28,617 bases of DNA from Holophaga sp. (GCA_031292735.1 JARLGP010000242.1:1-28617); one strand, 5' to 3'; numbered from the stretch's first letter, positions 1 through 8,341 are shown. Notes: generated by a model not told the origin, from the letters alone. Translations and numbers: made by a program.

Positions 1-16
1 ACCCGCAAACCCCCGC

Positions 17-45
17 TTGACGCCAGCCTGGGATGTGGCTCTAAA
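17..45 (+). promoter_or_regulatory. Putative sigma70-type promoter of the phosphofructokinase gene
   Basis: A -35 element TTGACG (17-22) is followed after 17 bases by TCTAAA (40-45), matching consensus at 5/6 and 4/6. Transcription would start near 52, giving a leader of about 60 nt before the ATG at 114. The call rests on motif matching only. Confidence 0.45.
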
Positions 46-113
46 CTGCTAATAACTGCCAGGGACGCTTCCATTTGTGTACTGTTGGCATGTTCCGTGG
101 GAAGGGTCGGCCG

Positions 114-1316
114 ATGCGTCATCTCAAGGGCAAGGCAGTCGTGGCTCAAGGCGGCGGCCCCACCGCCGTGATCAACCAGAGCCTGGTGGGCCTGGTGATG
201 GAAGCGCGCAAATGGCCATTCATCACCAACGTGTATGGCGCCCGGTTCGGGGTGCGGGGCATCCTCAAGGAGGATTTCCTGGACCTGACCCTGGCCACCA
301 CCCACAACCTGGAGATGGTCGCCGCCACCCCCTCCTCGGCCCTGGGCTCCACCCGGGACAAGCCCGACGAGGAGTATTGCGCGCGCATGGTCACGGTGTT
401 CCAGAAGCACGGCGTGCGCTACTTCTTCTACATCGGCGGCAACGATTCCGCGGAGACCTGCCGGATCGTCGCCAGCTACGCCCAGGAGGTGGGCTACGAC
501 CTGCGGGTGATCCACATCCCCAAGACCATCGACAACGATCTGCGGGTCACCGACCACTGCCCCGGGTTCGGCTCCGCCGCCCGCTTCGTCACCTCCGCCT
601 TCGCCTGCCTGGACATGGACAATTTCGCCATCCCCGGCGTGTTCATCGGGGTGGTCATGGGGCGCAACGCCGGCTGGCTCACGGCCTCGTCGGTCATGGC
701 CCGGCGCGACCCCAAGGACGGGCCCCACCTCATCTACGTGCCGGAGCGGGTGTTCGACACCGACCGCTTCCTGGACGACGTGGAGCGGGTGTTCTCCCAG
801 AACGGGCGCTGCGTCATCGCCCTGTCCGAGGGCATCGTCTCCTCCGACGGCAACCCGGTGCTGATGAAGCTGCAGCCGGAAACCGAGCTGGACCCGTTCG
901 GCAACATGCAGCTTTCCGGCCGCGGCACCCTGGGCGACGCCCTGAGCGACCAGATCAAGCAGCGGCTGAAGATCAAGCGGGTGCGCTGCGACACTTTCGG
1001 CTACCTGCAGCGCTCGTTCCTGGGCGTCACCTCGGAAGTGGACATCAGCGAGGCCCGGGACGTGGGCGAGACCGCGGTGCACTTCGCCTCCAGCATCGAC
1101 CAGAACGGCTCGGTGGCGATCCGCCGCACCGGCGACTATTCCGTGGACTATTTCCTCACCCCGCTGGACACCGTGGCCCGGGACACCAAGCCCCTGCCCC
1201 CGGAATACCTCAAGGGCGAGCACGACATCGCCGAAAGCTTCCGCTACTATGCCCGCCCGCTGATCGGAACCATTCCCCACTTCGACCGGATCATCGCCCC
1301 GGCCGTGGTCTTCTAG
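114..1316 (+). CDS. pfp: Pyrophosphate-type 6-phosphofructokinase
   Basis: Predicted to phosphorylate fructose 6-phosphate to fructose 1,6-bisphosphate in cytosolic glycolysis, probably with PPi as donor. The 400-residue product opens with the GGGPTAVIN phosphate-binding motif. It then shows GGNDS, PKTIDNDL and MGRNAGWL, the nucleotide/PPi, catalytic and substrate motifs of the PFK family. Lys in PKTIDND and Asp in GGNDS are the residues that distinguish PPi-using enzymes from ATP-using ones, which carry PGTIDND and GGDGS. The length fits the longer PPi-PFK clade rather than the 320-residue E. coli type. I chose ATG 114 because GAAGGG lies just upstream and homology begins there; TTG 75 and ATG 90 are in-frame alternatives. 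The phosphoryl donor is inferred from motifs and should be read as PPi-type, not proven. Confidence 0.9.
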   Translation: MRHLKGKAVVAQGGGPTAVINQSLVGLVMEARKWPFITNVYGARFGVRGILKEDFLDLTLATTHNLEMVAATPSSALGSTRDKPDEEYCARMVTVFQKHGVRYFFYIGGNDSAETCRIVASYAQEVGYDLRVIHIPKTIDNDLRVTDHCPGFGSAARFVTSAFACLDMDNFAIPGVFIGVVMGRNAGWLTASSVMARRDPKDGPHLIYVPERVFDTDRFLDDVERVFSQNGRCVIALSEGIVSSDGNPVLMKLQPETELDPFGNMQLSGRGTLGDALSDQIKQRLKIKRVRCDTFGYLQRSFLGVTSEVDISEARDVGETAVHFASSIDQNGSVAIRRTGDYSVDYFLTPLDTVARDTKPLPPEYLKGEHDIAESFRYYARPLIGTIPHFDRIIAPAVVF

Positions 1317-1359
1317 GCGGAGGTATCATGGGCCAACGCCCAACATCCGTGGAGTAGCC

Positions 1360-2010
1360 ATGCATCTCGCCCGTCCCGCCATCGCCCTGTTCGTCACCTG
1401 CATCCTGGGCGCCCAGGAACCCCTGCCCGTGAAGCTGCCCGCGCCCGTCACCGGCGGCGCGACCCTCGCCGAAGCCCTGGCCGGCCGCAAGACCGTGCGC
1501 ACCCTGGCTGGTCCCGGCCTGACCCTCAACGAAGCCGGCCAGCTGCTTTGGGCCGCCCAGGGCGAGAACCGCCCCGGCGCGCGCACCGTCCCCTCCGCCC
1601 ACGCCAAGTATCCGCTGGAGCTCTACCTGCTCACCAGCGGCAGCGCCACCCTGCAGAGCGGCCTCTACCACTACCTGCCGGCCGGCAACCAGCTGCAGCG
1701 GCTGGGCGACGGCAGCCCCAACGCCACCCTGGGCAAGCTGAAGAGCATGCAGCCCTGGATCGCCGCCGCCCCGGCGGTGTTCGTGCTGGGCGGCGTCCCC
1801 ACCCGCATCGACCCCACCGGCAAGAACACCTCCCTCACCTTCTATGAGGCCGGCGCCGCGGCCCAGGACCTGCTGCTGCAGGCCGTGGCCCTCGGCCTGG
1901 AGGCCGGCACCGCGGCCGGCATCGACATGACCGCCGTGGCCCAGGCCCTGAAGCTCCCGGCCGGCACCCAGAGCCTGATCGTGCTGCCGGTGGGCCGGGA
2001 AAAGAAGTAG
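1360..2010 (+). CDS. Exported SagB/ThcOx-type nitroreductase-fold protein
   Basis: A 216-residue protein of the SagB-type FMN oxidoreductase group within the nitroreductase superfamily. Residues 1-19 form a short hydrophobic signal peptide ending near LGAQE, so the enzyme should act outside the cytoplasm. The mature part begins with KTVRTL, the basic motif that binds the FMN phosphate. It continues with LNEAGQLLWAAQGEN and RTVPSAHAKYPLELYLL, the dimer and flavin-pocket segments typical of SagB-like proteins. The C-terminal GAAAQDLLLQAVALGLEAG helix is also characteristic. The ATG follows GGAG (1351-1354) by 5 bases and lies 43 bases after the phosphofructokinase stop, so co-transcription is possible. 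No thiazole/oxazole peptide biosynthesis partners are present, so the family name implies fold and cofactor only; the substrate is unknown. Confidence 0.8.
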   Translation: MHLARPAIALFVTCILGAQEPLPVKLPAPVTGGATLAEALAGRKTVRTLAGPGLTLNEAGQLLWAAQGENRPGARTVPSAHAKYPLELYLLTSGSATLQSGLYHYLPAGNQLQRLGDGSPNATLGKLKSMQPWIAAAPAVFVLGGVPTRIDPTGKNTSLTFYEAGAAAQDLLLQAVALGLEAGTAAGIDMTAVAQALKLPAGTQSLIVLPVGREKK

Positions 2011-2027
2011 CATCCGTCCCCCCTGCG

Positions 2028-2058
2028 TTCATGGGCCGGCACCCCGCCGGCCCATGAA
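2028..2058. terminator. Bidirectional hairpin between convergent genes
   Basis: Perfect 13-bp arms (2028-2040 and 2046-2058) enclose a 5-base ACCCC loop in the gap between the plus-strand nitroreductase stop (2010) and the minus-strand tryptophanase stop (2073). The stem is very GC-rich. There is no good T-run on either side, so it may act as a roadblock or RNA-end protector rather than a classic intrinsic terminator. Confidence 0.6.
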
Positions 2059-2072
2059 TTCAGCAAGCCCTG

Positions 2073-3443
2073 CTAGGCCCAGACCATCTCCGCGGCGAAG
2101 TGGCGGAGGTACTTGGCCTGCTTGGCGATGCGCACCCCGCGCACGGTGGCGGCCTTGGCCTTGAGTTCGCAGATCACCTCGGCGGCGAAATCGAAGTGGC
2201 TCTGGGTGTAGACCCGGCGGGGGAAGGCCAGGCGCACCAGTTCCATGGAGCTGTAGGTCTCGGTGCCGTCCTCCTCGTGCCGGCCGAACATCACCGAACC
2301 GATCTCCACGCCGCGGATCCCGCCTTCCAGGTAGAGGGCGTTGGCCAGGGACCAGGCCGGATAGTCCTGGGGGCCCAGGTGCGGCAGGAAGGTCTTGGCG
2401 TCGATGTAGACCGCGTGCCCGCCGGTGGGCCGCACGATGTCCACCCCGCCGGCCAGCAGCTTCTCGCCCATGTACTCGGCGGTGCGCAGCCGGTAGCGCA
2501 GGTAGTCCTCCTGCAGGCCCTCCTCCAGGCCCACGGCCATGGCCTCCAGATCGCGCCCGGCCAGGCCACCGTAAGTGGAGAAGCCCTCGGTGAGGATCAG
2601 CATGTTGCGGGCGGCCTCCACCCAGCGCGGATCCTTGAGCGCGATGAAGCCGCCGATGTTCACCATGGCGTCCTTCTTGGCGCTCATCAGGCAGCCGTCG
2701 GCCAGCCGGAACATCTCCTGGGCGATGCTTTCCGGGCTGCGATCGGCCATGCCGGGCTCGCGCAGCTTGATGAACATGGAATTCTCGGCGAACCGGCAGA
2801 CATCCAGGATCAGCGGCTTGCCGTGCTTGTGCAGCAGGTCGGCGTAGGCCCGGATGTTGGCCATGGACACCGGCTGGCCGCCGCCGGAGTTGTTGGTGAC
2901 GGTGAGCATGCCGAACGGGACCCGGCCGCCTTCGCGGCCCAGCAGATCCTCCACCTTGGCCAGGTCGATGTTGCCCTTGAATGGGTGGAGGGTGGCCGGC
3001 TGGGTGCCTTCGGGGATCACCAGGTCCACCGCCTCCACCCCGTCGAACTCCAGGTTGGCGCGGGTGGTGTCGAAATGGGTGTTGTTGGGAACGATGTCCC
3101 CGCGCTTGGCGGCCACCCCGAAAAAGATCCGCTCCGAGGCGCGGCCCTGGTGGGTGGGGATGATGTGCTCGTAGCCGGTGAGCTTCTGCAGCACCGACTG
3201 CAGGCGGAAGAAGCTCCTGGCCCCGGCGTAGCTCTCGTCGCCTTCCATGATGGCGCCCCACTGTTTGGCGCTCATGGCCCCGGTGCCGGAGTCGGTGAGG
3301 AAATCGAGGAGCACGTCTTCGGCGCGCAGCTTGAAGACGTTCAGTTTGGCGGCTTCCAGGAGCTGCACGCGCTCCTCCCGGGTGGTCATGCGGATGGGCT
3401 CGACGCTCTTGATGCGGAACGGTTCGATCATGGTCTTGGGCAT
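2073..3443 (-). CDS. tnaA: Tryptophanase (tryptophan indole-lyase)
   Basis: A PLP-dependent beta-eliminating lyase that converts L-tryptophan to indole, pyruvate and ammonia. The 456-residue protein has EPFRIKSVE near its start, LTDSGTGAMS at 49-58, PTHQGR at 96-101 and the PLP-lysine motif SAKKD (Lys about 257). It resembles both tryptophanase and tyrosine phenol-lyase. Three specificity positions read as tryptophanase: Asp near 125 where the phenol-lyase has Thr, Val-Glu-Ile at 379-381 where it has Met-Glu-Arg, and His 448 where it has Phe. ATG 3443 was chosen over the longer open frame because AGAGGT lies 7 bases upstream and family homology begins there. No tryptophan-rich TnaC-like leader peptide is seen upstream, so control differs from E. 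coli. Indole may serve as a signal; that is inference. Confidence 0.88.
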   Translation of the reverse strand: MPKTMIEPFRIKSVEPIRMTTREERVQLLEAAKLNVFKLRAEDVLLDFLTDSGTGAMSAKQWGAIMEGDESYAGARSFFRLQSVLQKLTGYEHIIPTHQGRASERIFFGVAAKRGDIVPNNTHFDTTRANLEFDGVEAVDLVIPEGTQPATLHPFKGNIDLAKVEDLLGREGGRVPFGMLTVTNNSGGGQPVSMANIRAYADLLHKHGKPLILDVCRFAENSMFIKLREPGMADRSPESIAQEMFRLADGCLMSAKKDAMVNIGGFIALKDPRWVEAARNMLILTEGFSTYGGLAGRDLEAMAVGLEEGLQEDYLRYRLRTAEYMGEKLLAGGVDIVRPTGGHAVYIDAKTFLPHLGPQDYPAWSLANALYLEGGIRGVEIGSVMFGRHEEDGTETYSSMELVRLAFPRRVYTQSHFDFAAEVICELKAKAATVRGVRIAKQAKYLRHFAAEMVWA

Positions 3444-3460
3444 GGATGGACCTCTGGCAG

Positions 3461-3480
3461 AAAGGGTTGGAAAGGGTTGG
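3461..3480. repeat. 10-bp tandem repeat in the tryptophanase leader
   Basis: AAAGGGTTGG occurs twice in direct succession, 18 to 37 bases upstream of the tryptophanase start codon. It lies within the 203-base region (3444-3646) between tryptophanase and the Nudix-like gene, which holds no convincing gene. It could be an operator or a slippage-prone leader element. Confidence 0.6.
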
Positions 3481-3646
3481 CGCATGAGGGCTGACGGCAG
3501 GTCAGCGGGTGGCCGCGCCATCCCCGCACGAGGATCTGGCCTCATGCTCCGCTCTCCGCTTCTTGTTCCTGCAGGCTGGGATCATCTCCCGTCAGTTGTA
3601 CCAGCCCTGGCCCGGAAGCTGAAGGGCGGAAACCGGCCTTTCCCGG

Positions 3647-4450
3647 TCAAGGCAAGGCGTTCATCTGGGCGATGTAGCCGGGATCGATGAGCGCCCTGTA
3701 GAACCCGTTGAAGAGCTGGAGCGTGTGCGAGGCCCCCGTCCCATCCCGGAAGGCGTGGCTCCGGGCCCGAGCGTGGGCGCAGGCCTGGAGGTCGTCCAGC
3801 CGGACCCACCGGTACTCGTCGTTCTCCTGGTATTTGCGGGCCAACCGGTGCTGTATCGCGTAGGCATAGCCCTGGTTGAACCGGGATTCGGGATAATACC
3901 GCTGCCTGGAAAAGAAGGTGCGGAACCTCAGGCCCGAATTCCACTGCTTGATGTGGCTCGGGCAGGCACGCAGGGCCACGGCGTCGGTCTGATGGTAGAC
4001 CGTCACGGATTCCTCATAGAGCTCGTGCTCCGCGGCCCGGGAATAACTCATCCTGCCGGCCGAATCCAGATCGGTGGTCTCCACGCTCCCGCCGAACACC
4101 CCCCAGGTCCCTGGGCTCCCCAGCCAGGGCGCCCGGCGCGCCAGGAGCACGAAGGTCTGGCCGTTGTGGGTGGCGTACACGAACACCCCGGCCCCGTCCC
4201 GGTTCCCCTGCCGGGAAACCATGGACTGGGCCACGTCCTGGGGATCGTACGGAAGCGGGTTGGCGTTGGGGGCCTGCGGGTTGAAGGTGAAGCCGTCATC
4301 CTGATCGGCGGGCGGGTTGGGAATGACGGCCCGGGGCGGAGCCGGGGGCGTCGCCCCGGACTTGGCCTCCTGATGGCCGCCGCCCCCGCCGCAGCCCCCA
4401 AGGCCCCAGAGAAGGCCGGCCAGAAGCAATTGAATCCCGCAGGTTTTCAT
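3647..4450 (-). CDS. Nudix-like lipoprotein with altered Nudix box
   Basis: A 267-residue predicted lipoprotein. The first 20 residues are a type II signal peptide ending in the lipobox LGGC (Cys 20), followed by a glycine and proline-rich spacer to about residue 65. The remainder resembles a Nudix domain: a GVFVYATHNGQTFVLLARR strand region, then WGVFGGSVE and AEHELYEESV corresponding to the Nudix box. The box is not canonical. There is an insertion between the halves, the first metal-associated Glu is Asp, the Arg of REUXEE is His, and the following Gly is Val. Catalysis is therefore doubtful, although the EE pair survives. ATG 4450 is preferred because the lipoprotein signal starts there, behind GGGG; an upstream in-frame start would precede it with unrelated residues. 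The promoter at 4499-4527 suggests it is transcribed on its own. Substrate unknown. Confidence 0.65.
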   Translation of the reverse strand: MKTCGIQLLLAGLLWGLGGCGGGGGHQEAKSGATPPAPPRAVIPNPPADQDDGFTFNPQAPNANPLPYDPQDVAQSMVSRQGNRDGAGVFVYATHNGQTFVLLARRAPWLGSPGTWGVFGGSVETTDLDSAGRMSYSRAAEHELYEESVTVYHQTDAVALRACPSHIKQWNSGLRFRTFFSRQRYYPESRFNQGYAYAIQHRLARKYQENDEYRWVRLDDLQACAHARARSHAFRDGTGASHTLQLFNGFYRALIDPGYIAQMNALP

Positions 4451-4498
4451 GAAGTCAGCCCCAGCGAAAAGCAAGTCCTCACCGCAAAGACTCTTCAC

Positions 4499-4527
4499 AT
4501 TATAATATATTTATTAATCCATGCCAG
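4499..4527 (-). promoter_or_regulatory. Putative promoter of the Nudix-like lipoprotein
   Basis: On the minus strand CTGGCA (4522-4527) is followed after exactly 17 bases by a perfect TATAAT (4499-4504). The surrounding 4495-4520 segment is strikingly AT-rich for this genome. Transcription would start near 4492, giving a leader of about 40 nt. The element overlaps nothing coding; the arnD-like stop lies at 4539. Confidence 0.6.
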
Positions 4528-4538
4528 CCTTCGGGTGG

Positions 4539-5441
4539 TCAATCCTGCTCGGACCCGCCGAAGCTCACCCACCCGGCCCGGCCCGGGATCTCCCGGCGGG
4601 TGATGGCGCGGGCCGGCGGGTTGCCGGCCTTGAACTCAGGCACCCAGTCGGCGTGGGTGCGCACCCGCACCTCCCGGTCCTTGAGCCCCTGGAGGAAGGC
4701 CTCGAAGGTCTCGGCCAGCGCCCCGCCCTCCACTTCGGTGTGCAGGGCGTAGACGTTCAGGGCGTCCTCGCGGATCAGGCCCCACACCTGCCGGTTCACC
4801 TGGTCGGGGGTCAGGCCTTCCAGCCCCAGCAGCTCATCCAGGGTCGGCAGGGTGGTGGGCACCTGCAGGGTGGCCATCCGGCGGCCCTTCACCACCGGAT
4901 AGAACGGTTCGAAGCCCCGGCAGTCCCCGGCGTAGTCCAGGCCGTAGGCCTCCTGCAGGTCCAGGGTGGTGTCGTTGCAGCGCCAGGCCGGGCTCACCGC
5001 CCCCTTGGCCGGCTCGCCGAACACCTCCATGAACGCCCCGTGGGCCTGCCGGTACCAGTCGGCCAGCCACTCCCTGGACTTGCGGTCCAGCAGGTCGTGG
5101 TACTGCACGTGGTCCCAGCCATGGATGGCCACCTCGTGGCCCGCCTCCCGGGCCTGGCGCATCTGGGCCGCGGCCTGCTTCCAGATGATGGGCGCCGGCA
5201 GCAGCACCCCGTACATCATGGTCTTGAGCCCGTACAGCCGGGTGGCGCCGGTGCGGCGCATCTTGTCCAGGAAGCCCTTGCGGAAGATCCGCCGGATGGC
5301 CTTGCCGCTGTTGTCCGGGCCGAAGCAGAAGAAGAAGCTGGCCCGCATCTGCTGGCGGTCGAGCATCCGCAGCAGGGCCGGGATGCCCTTGAGGGATCCT
5401 TCCAGAGTGTCCACATCGACGCGCAGGGAGATGGTCTTCAT
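4539..5441 (-). CDS. arnD: ArnD-like polysaccharide deacetylase-family deformylase
   Basis: A 300-residue NodB-fold protein closely resembling ArnD, which removes the formyl group from 4-deoxy-4-formamido-L-arabinose on undecaprenyl phosphate during lipid A aminoarabinose modification. Residues 5-12 read SLRVDVDT, with the metal/catalytic Asp residues. FFFCFGPDNSGKAIRR follows near 36-51, then HEVAIHGWDH with the metal-binding His residues, then SPAWRCNDTT, DYAGDCRGFEPF and LQVPTTLPT. These match E. coli ArnD in order, and the length matches (296). No other arn gene is adjacent: it lies alone between a lipoprotein gene and a divergent chemotaxis-like gene. No strong ribosome site precedes ATG 5441. 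The family is secure; the exact sugar-lipid substrate is inferred. Confidence 0.8.
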   Translation of the reverse strand: MKTISLRVDVDTLEGSLKGIPALLRMLDRQQMRASFFFCFGPDNSGKAIRRIFRKGFLDKMRRTGATRLYGLKTMMYGVLLPAPIIWKQAAAQMRQAREAGHEVAIHGWDHVQYHDLLDRKSREWLADWYRQAHGAFMEVFGEPAKGAVSPAWRCNDTTLDLQEAYGLDYAGDCRGFEPFYPVVKGRRMATLQVPTTLPTLDELLGLEGLTPDQVNRQVWGLIREDALNVYALHTEVEGGALAETFEAFLQGLKDREVRVRTHADWVPEFKAGNPPARAITRREIPGRAGWVSFGGSEQD

Positions 5442-5527
5442 GACACCATTGTGGCAGCGCCCGCCCGGGGCCGCGACGCAACTTGCAGGCGGCCGCGCGC
5501 CGCCCCCGGGGCAAAAGACAGTGTGCG

Positions 5528-5556
5528 GTGGCAGGGACCAGAAAAGAGTTTATAGT
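5528..5556 (+). promoter_or_regulatory. Putative promoter of the CheB-CheR-PAS operon
   Basis: GTGGCA (5528-5533) and TATAGT (5551-5556) are separated by 17 bases in the 257-base gap (5442-5698) between divergent arnD-like and CheB/CheR genes. The predicted leader is about 135 nt. No other gene or obvious RNA structure was found in this gap. Confidence 0.4.
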
Positions 5557-5698
5557 TTCACCAAGTCGGTTTGTTCTACCTCGTCCATTGTGTAGCCGGC
5601 CCCCTGGCCCGCCCATCGAGATCACCTAACGCCATCCAGGGGATCCACCGGGACCGGCAGACCGCCCCCCCCGGGTGCCCATTCCGGGGAAGGACACC

Positions 5699-8341
5699 AT
5701 GCCCTCGAAGCCGAAAACGCCGCCCAAGCCCAAGCAGTTCCCCGTCGTCGGCATCGGCGCTTCGGCCGGAGGCTTGGCCGCCTTCGAGGCGTTCTTTTCC
5801 GGCATGCCGGCCGCGGCCGATCCCGGCATGGCCTTCGTCCTGGTCCAGCACCTGGCCCCGGACCACGAAAGCATCCTGACCAACCTCATCCGGCGCTACA
5901 CCCGCATGCAGGTGTCCGAGGTGGAGGACGGGATGGTGGTCCAGCCGAACTGCGCCTACATCATTCCGCCCAACCGGGACATGGCGTTCCTGAACGGCGC
6001 GCTGCACCTGCTGGAACCCTCGGCCCCCCGCGGCCAACGCCTGCCCATCGACTTCTTCTTCCGCTCCCTGGCCCAGGACCAGCACGAGCGGGCCATCGGC
6101 ATCGTGCTGTCCGGCACCGGCAGCGACGGCACCCTCGGGGTGCGGGCCATCAAGGGCGAAGGCGGCATGGTCATGGCCCAACTGCCCGAATCCACCGAGT
6201 TCGACGGCATGCCGCGCAACGCCATCGCCACCGGGCTGGTGGACTACCAGCTGACCCCCATCGCCATGGCGGCCCAGCTCATGGCCTACTCGGCCCACGC
6301 CTTCGGCCCCTCCTTCCGCAGCGCGGAGCCGCCCCCCAGGGCCGACAGCGCCATGAAGAAGATCCTCATCCTGCTGCGCGCCAAGACCGGCCATGACTTC
6401 TCCCAGTACAAGCCGAACACCATCGACCGCCGCATCGAACGCCGGATGGCGGTGCGCCAGATCCCCGCCATCGACGCCTACGTGGCGTGCATGCAGAAGG
6501 ACCCCGACGAGGTGGACGCGCTCTTCCACGACCTGCTCATCGGCGTCACCAGCTTCTTCCGGGATCCCGAGGCGTTCCAGGCGCTGGAGGGGAAGGTGAT
6601 CCCCAAGCTGTTCATCGACCGTCCGGCCGGTTCCGAGTTCCGGGTCTGGTCGCCGGGCTGTTCCACCGGCGAAGAGGCCTATTCCATCGCCATCCTGCTC
6701 AAGGAGCGGATGGAGGCGCTGAAGCAGACCTTCAAGGTGCAGGTGTTCGCCACCGACATCGACAGCCAGGCGATCGCCACCGCCCGGGCCGGGCTCTATC
6801 CGGCCAGCGTCGCCGCCGACCTCACGCCGGAGCGGCTGGCCCGCTTCTTCACCGCCGAGCCGGACCTCAGCGGCTACCGGATCCACAAGACCATCCGCGA
6901 TATGCTGGTGTTTTCCGAGCAGGACCTGATCAAGGACCCGCCGTTCTCCAGGCTCGACCTGATCAGCTGCCGCAACCTGCTCATCTACATGGGCGGGAAC
7001 CTGCAGAAGCGGATCATCCCGTTGTTCCACTACGCGCTGAAGCCGGGCGGCTTCCTGTTCCAGGGGGGTTCGGAAACGGTGGGCGAATTCGGCGACCTGT
7101 TCGCCGTGCTGGATTCCAAGGCCAAGCTGTACCAGCGCAAAGAGGACATCAACGGCGCGCCGCGGGCGGCCCTGGCGCGCATCCTCCCGGCTTCCGCCGC
7201 GGCGCAGGCAGCGCTGCGCCCGAGCTTCAAGAAGCCCGGCTATCCCGCGCGCCTGCCGCTGCGCGAGCTGACCGAGCAGGCCCTCCTGCAGGAGGTCGCC
7301 CCGGCCGCCGCCCTGGTCAACGACCGGGGCGACATCCTCTACCTGCACGGCCGCACCGGGCCCTACCTGGAGCTCGCCCCGGGCGAGGCCAGCATCAACA
7401 ACATCCTCAAGATGGCCCGGGCCGGCCTGCGCCGGGAGCTGGCCACGGCCCTGCACAGGACCGCCGCCACCCAGGCGGCGGTGCATTGCCCGAACCTGCG
7501 GGTCAAGACCAACGGCCATTTCACCAACGTCGACCTCACCGTCCGCCCGGTGCCGGTGGATCTGAACCCCAAGGCCGAGGCTTCCCTTTTCCTGGTCATC
7601 CTGACCCCGGCCCCGGACGCGCCCAGCCTTCCGGCGCAGACCGCCGGGGCGCCCGACGCCGACGCCCACCTGTCCGAACTCCGCCAGGAGCTGCAGGCCA
7701 AGGAGGACTACCTGAAGGCCTCCAACGAGGAACTGGAGACCTCCAACGAGGAGCTCAAGTCCGCCAACGAGGAGATGCAGTCGGTGAACGAGGAACTGCA
7801 GTCCACCAACGAGGAGCTGGAAACCTCCAAGGAGGAGCTGCAGTCGGTGAACGAGGAGCTGGCCACGGTCAACGCCGAGCTGCAGACCAAGGTGACCGAC
7901 CTGTCCCGGGCCAACAACGACATGAACAACCTGCTGGCCGGCACCGGCATCGGCACGGTGTTCGTGGACCAGGCGCTGCGGGTGCTGCGCTTCACGCCGG
8001 CCGCCACCGCCATCATCAACCTGATCCCCGGCGACGTGGGCCGGCCCGTGGGCCACATCGTCTCCAACCTGGTGGGCTATGACCAGCTGGTGCCGGACCT
8101 GCAGCGGGTGCTGGACACGCTGCAGCCCAAGGAGGTGGAGGTGCGCACCCCGGCCGGCCGCTGCTTCACCATGCAGCTCCAGCTCTACCGCACCCTGGAC
8201 AACGTGATCGAAGGCGCGGTCATCACCTTCGTGGAAACCACCGAGCGCAAGCGGGTGGAGGCGGCGCTGCGGGATTGCGAAGAACGGCTGCGCCAGCTGG
8301 GCGAGCCGGTTTCCGCCGGAGTTAAAGGAGGAGCCCGATGA
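5699..8341 (+). CDS. CheB-CheR fusion with coiled coil and PAS domain
   Basis: An 880-residue chemotaxis-type protein combining both receptor-modifying activities. Residues 14-205 form a CheB methylesterase domain with the catalytic triad: Ser in GIGASAGG (22), His in QHLAP (51) and Asp in GTGSDGT (143). No receiver domain precedes it. Residues 215-480 form a CheR methyltransferase with the SAM motif SPGCSTGEEAYS, then ATDIDSQAI and SCRNLLIYM. A low-similarity region follows, then a strongly heptad-repeated coiled coil from about 660 to 745 (NEELETSNEELKSANEEMQ and variants), then a PAS domain ending in TERKR. ATG 5699 has a strong GGGGAAGGA site five bases before it; the frame is open slightly upstream. 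The stop overlaps the next start (ATGA), so the two are translationally coupled. Such fusions usually feed sensory systems other than flagellar chemotaxis. No receptor gene is nearby. Confidence 0.9.
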   Translation: MPSKPKTPPKPKQFPVVGIGASAGGLAAFEAFFSGMPAAADPGMAFVLVQHLAPDHESILTNLIRRYTRMQVSEVEDGMVVQPNCAYIIPPNRDMAFLNGALHLLEPSAPRGQRLPIDFFFRSLAQDQHERAIGIVLSGTGSDGTLGVRAIKGEGGMVMAQLPESTEFDGMPRNAIATGLVDYQLTPIAMAAQLMAYSAHAFGPSFRSAEPPPRADSAMKKILILLRAKTGHDFSQYKPNTIDRRIERRMAVRQIPAIDAYVACMQKDPDEVDALFHDLLIGVTSFFRDPEAFQALEGKVIPKLFIDRPAGSEFRVWSPGCSTGEEAYSIAILLKERMEALKQTFKVQVFATDIDSQAIATARAGLYPASVAADLTPERLARFFTAEPDLSGYRIHKTIRDMLVFSEQDLIKDPPFSRLDLISCRNLLIYMGGNLQKRIIPLFHYALKPGGFLFQGGSETVGEFGDLFAVLDSKAKLYQRKEDINGAPRAALARILPASAAAQAALRPSFKKPGYPARLPLRELTEQALLQEVAPAAALVNDRGDILYLHGRTGPYLELAPGEASINNILKMARAGLRRELATALHRTAATQAAVHCPNLRVKTNGHFTNVDLTVRPVPVDLNPKAEASLFLVILTPAPDAPSLPAQTAGAPDADAHLSELRQELQAKEDYLKASNEELETSNEELKSANEEMQSVNEELQSTNEELETSKEELQSVNEELATVNAELQTKVTDLSRANNDMNNLLAGTGIGTVFVDQALRVLRFTPAATAIINLIPGDVGRPVGHIVSNLVGYDQLVPDLQRVLDTLQPKEVEVRTPAGRCFTMQLQLYRTLDNVIEGAVITFVETTERKRVEAALRDCEERLRQLGEPVSAGVKGGAR

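Noticed and set aside
2073..3443. Tyrosine phenol-lyase as the identity of the PLP enzyme
   Set aside because: All three diagnostic positions (Asp about 125, Val-Glu-Ile 379-381, His 448) match tryptophanase instead.
7700..7880. Repetitive GAGGAG/AACGAG pattern that might be a minisatellite or CRISPR-like array
   Set aside because: It is the codon pattern of a heptad coiled coil (NEEL repeats) in the CheB-CheR fusion, with imperfect units and no spacers.
5576..8056. An 826-codon open frame on the minus strand opposite the CheB-CheR fusion
   Set aside because: It is an antisense shadow caused by high GC at third codon positions. The composition is dominated by Gly, His, Val and Leu, it has no domain, and it lies opposite a gene with intact catalytic motifs.
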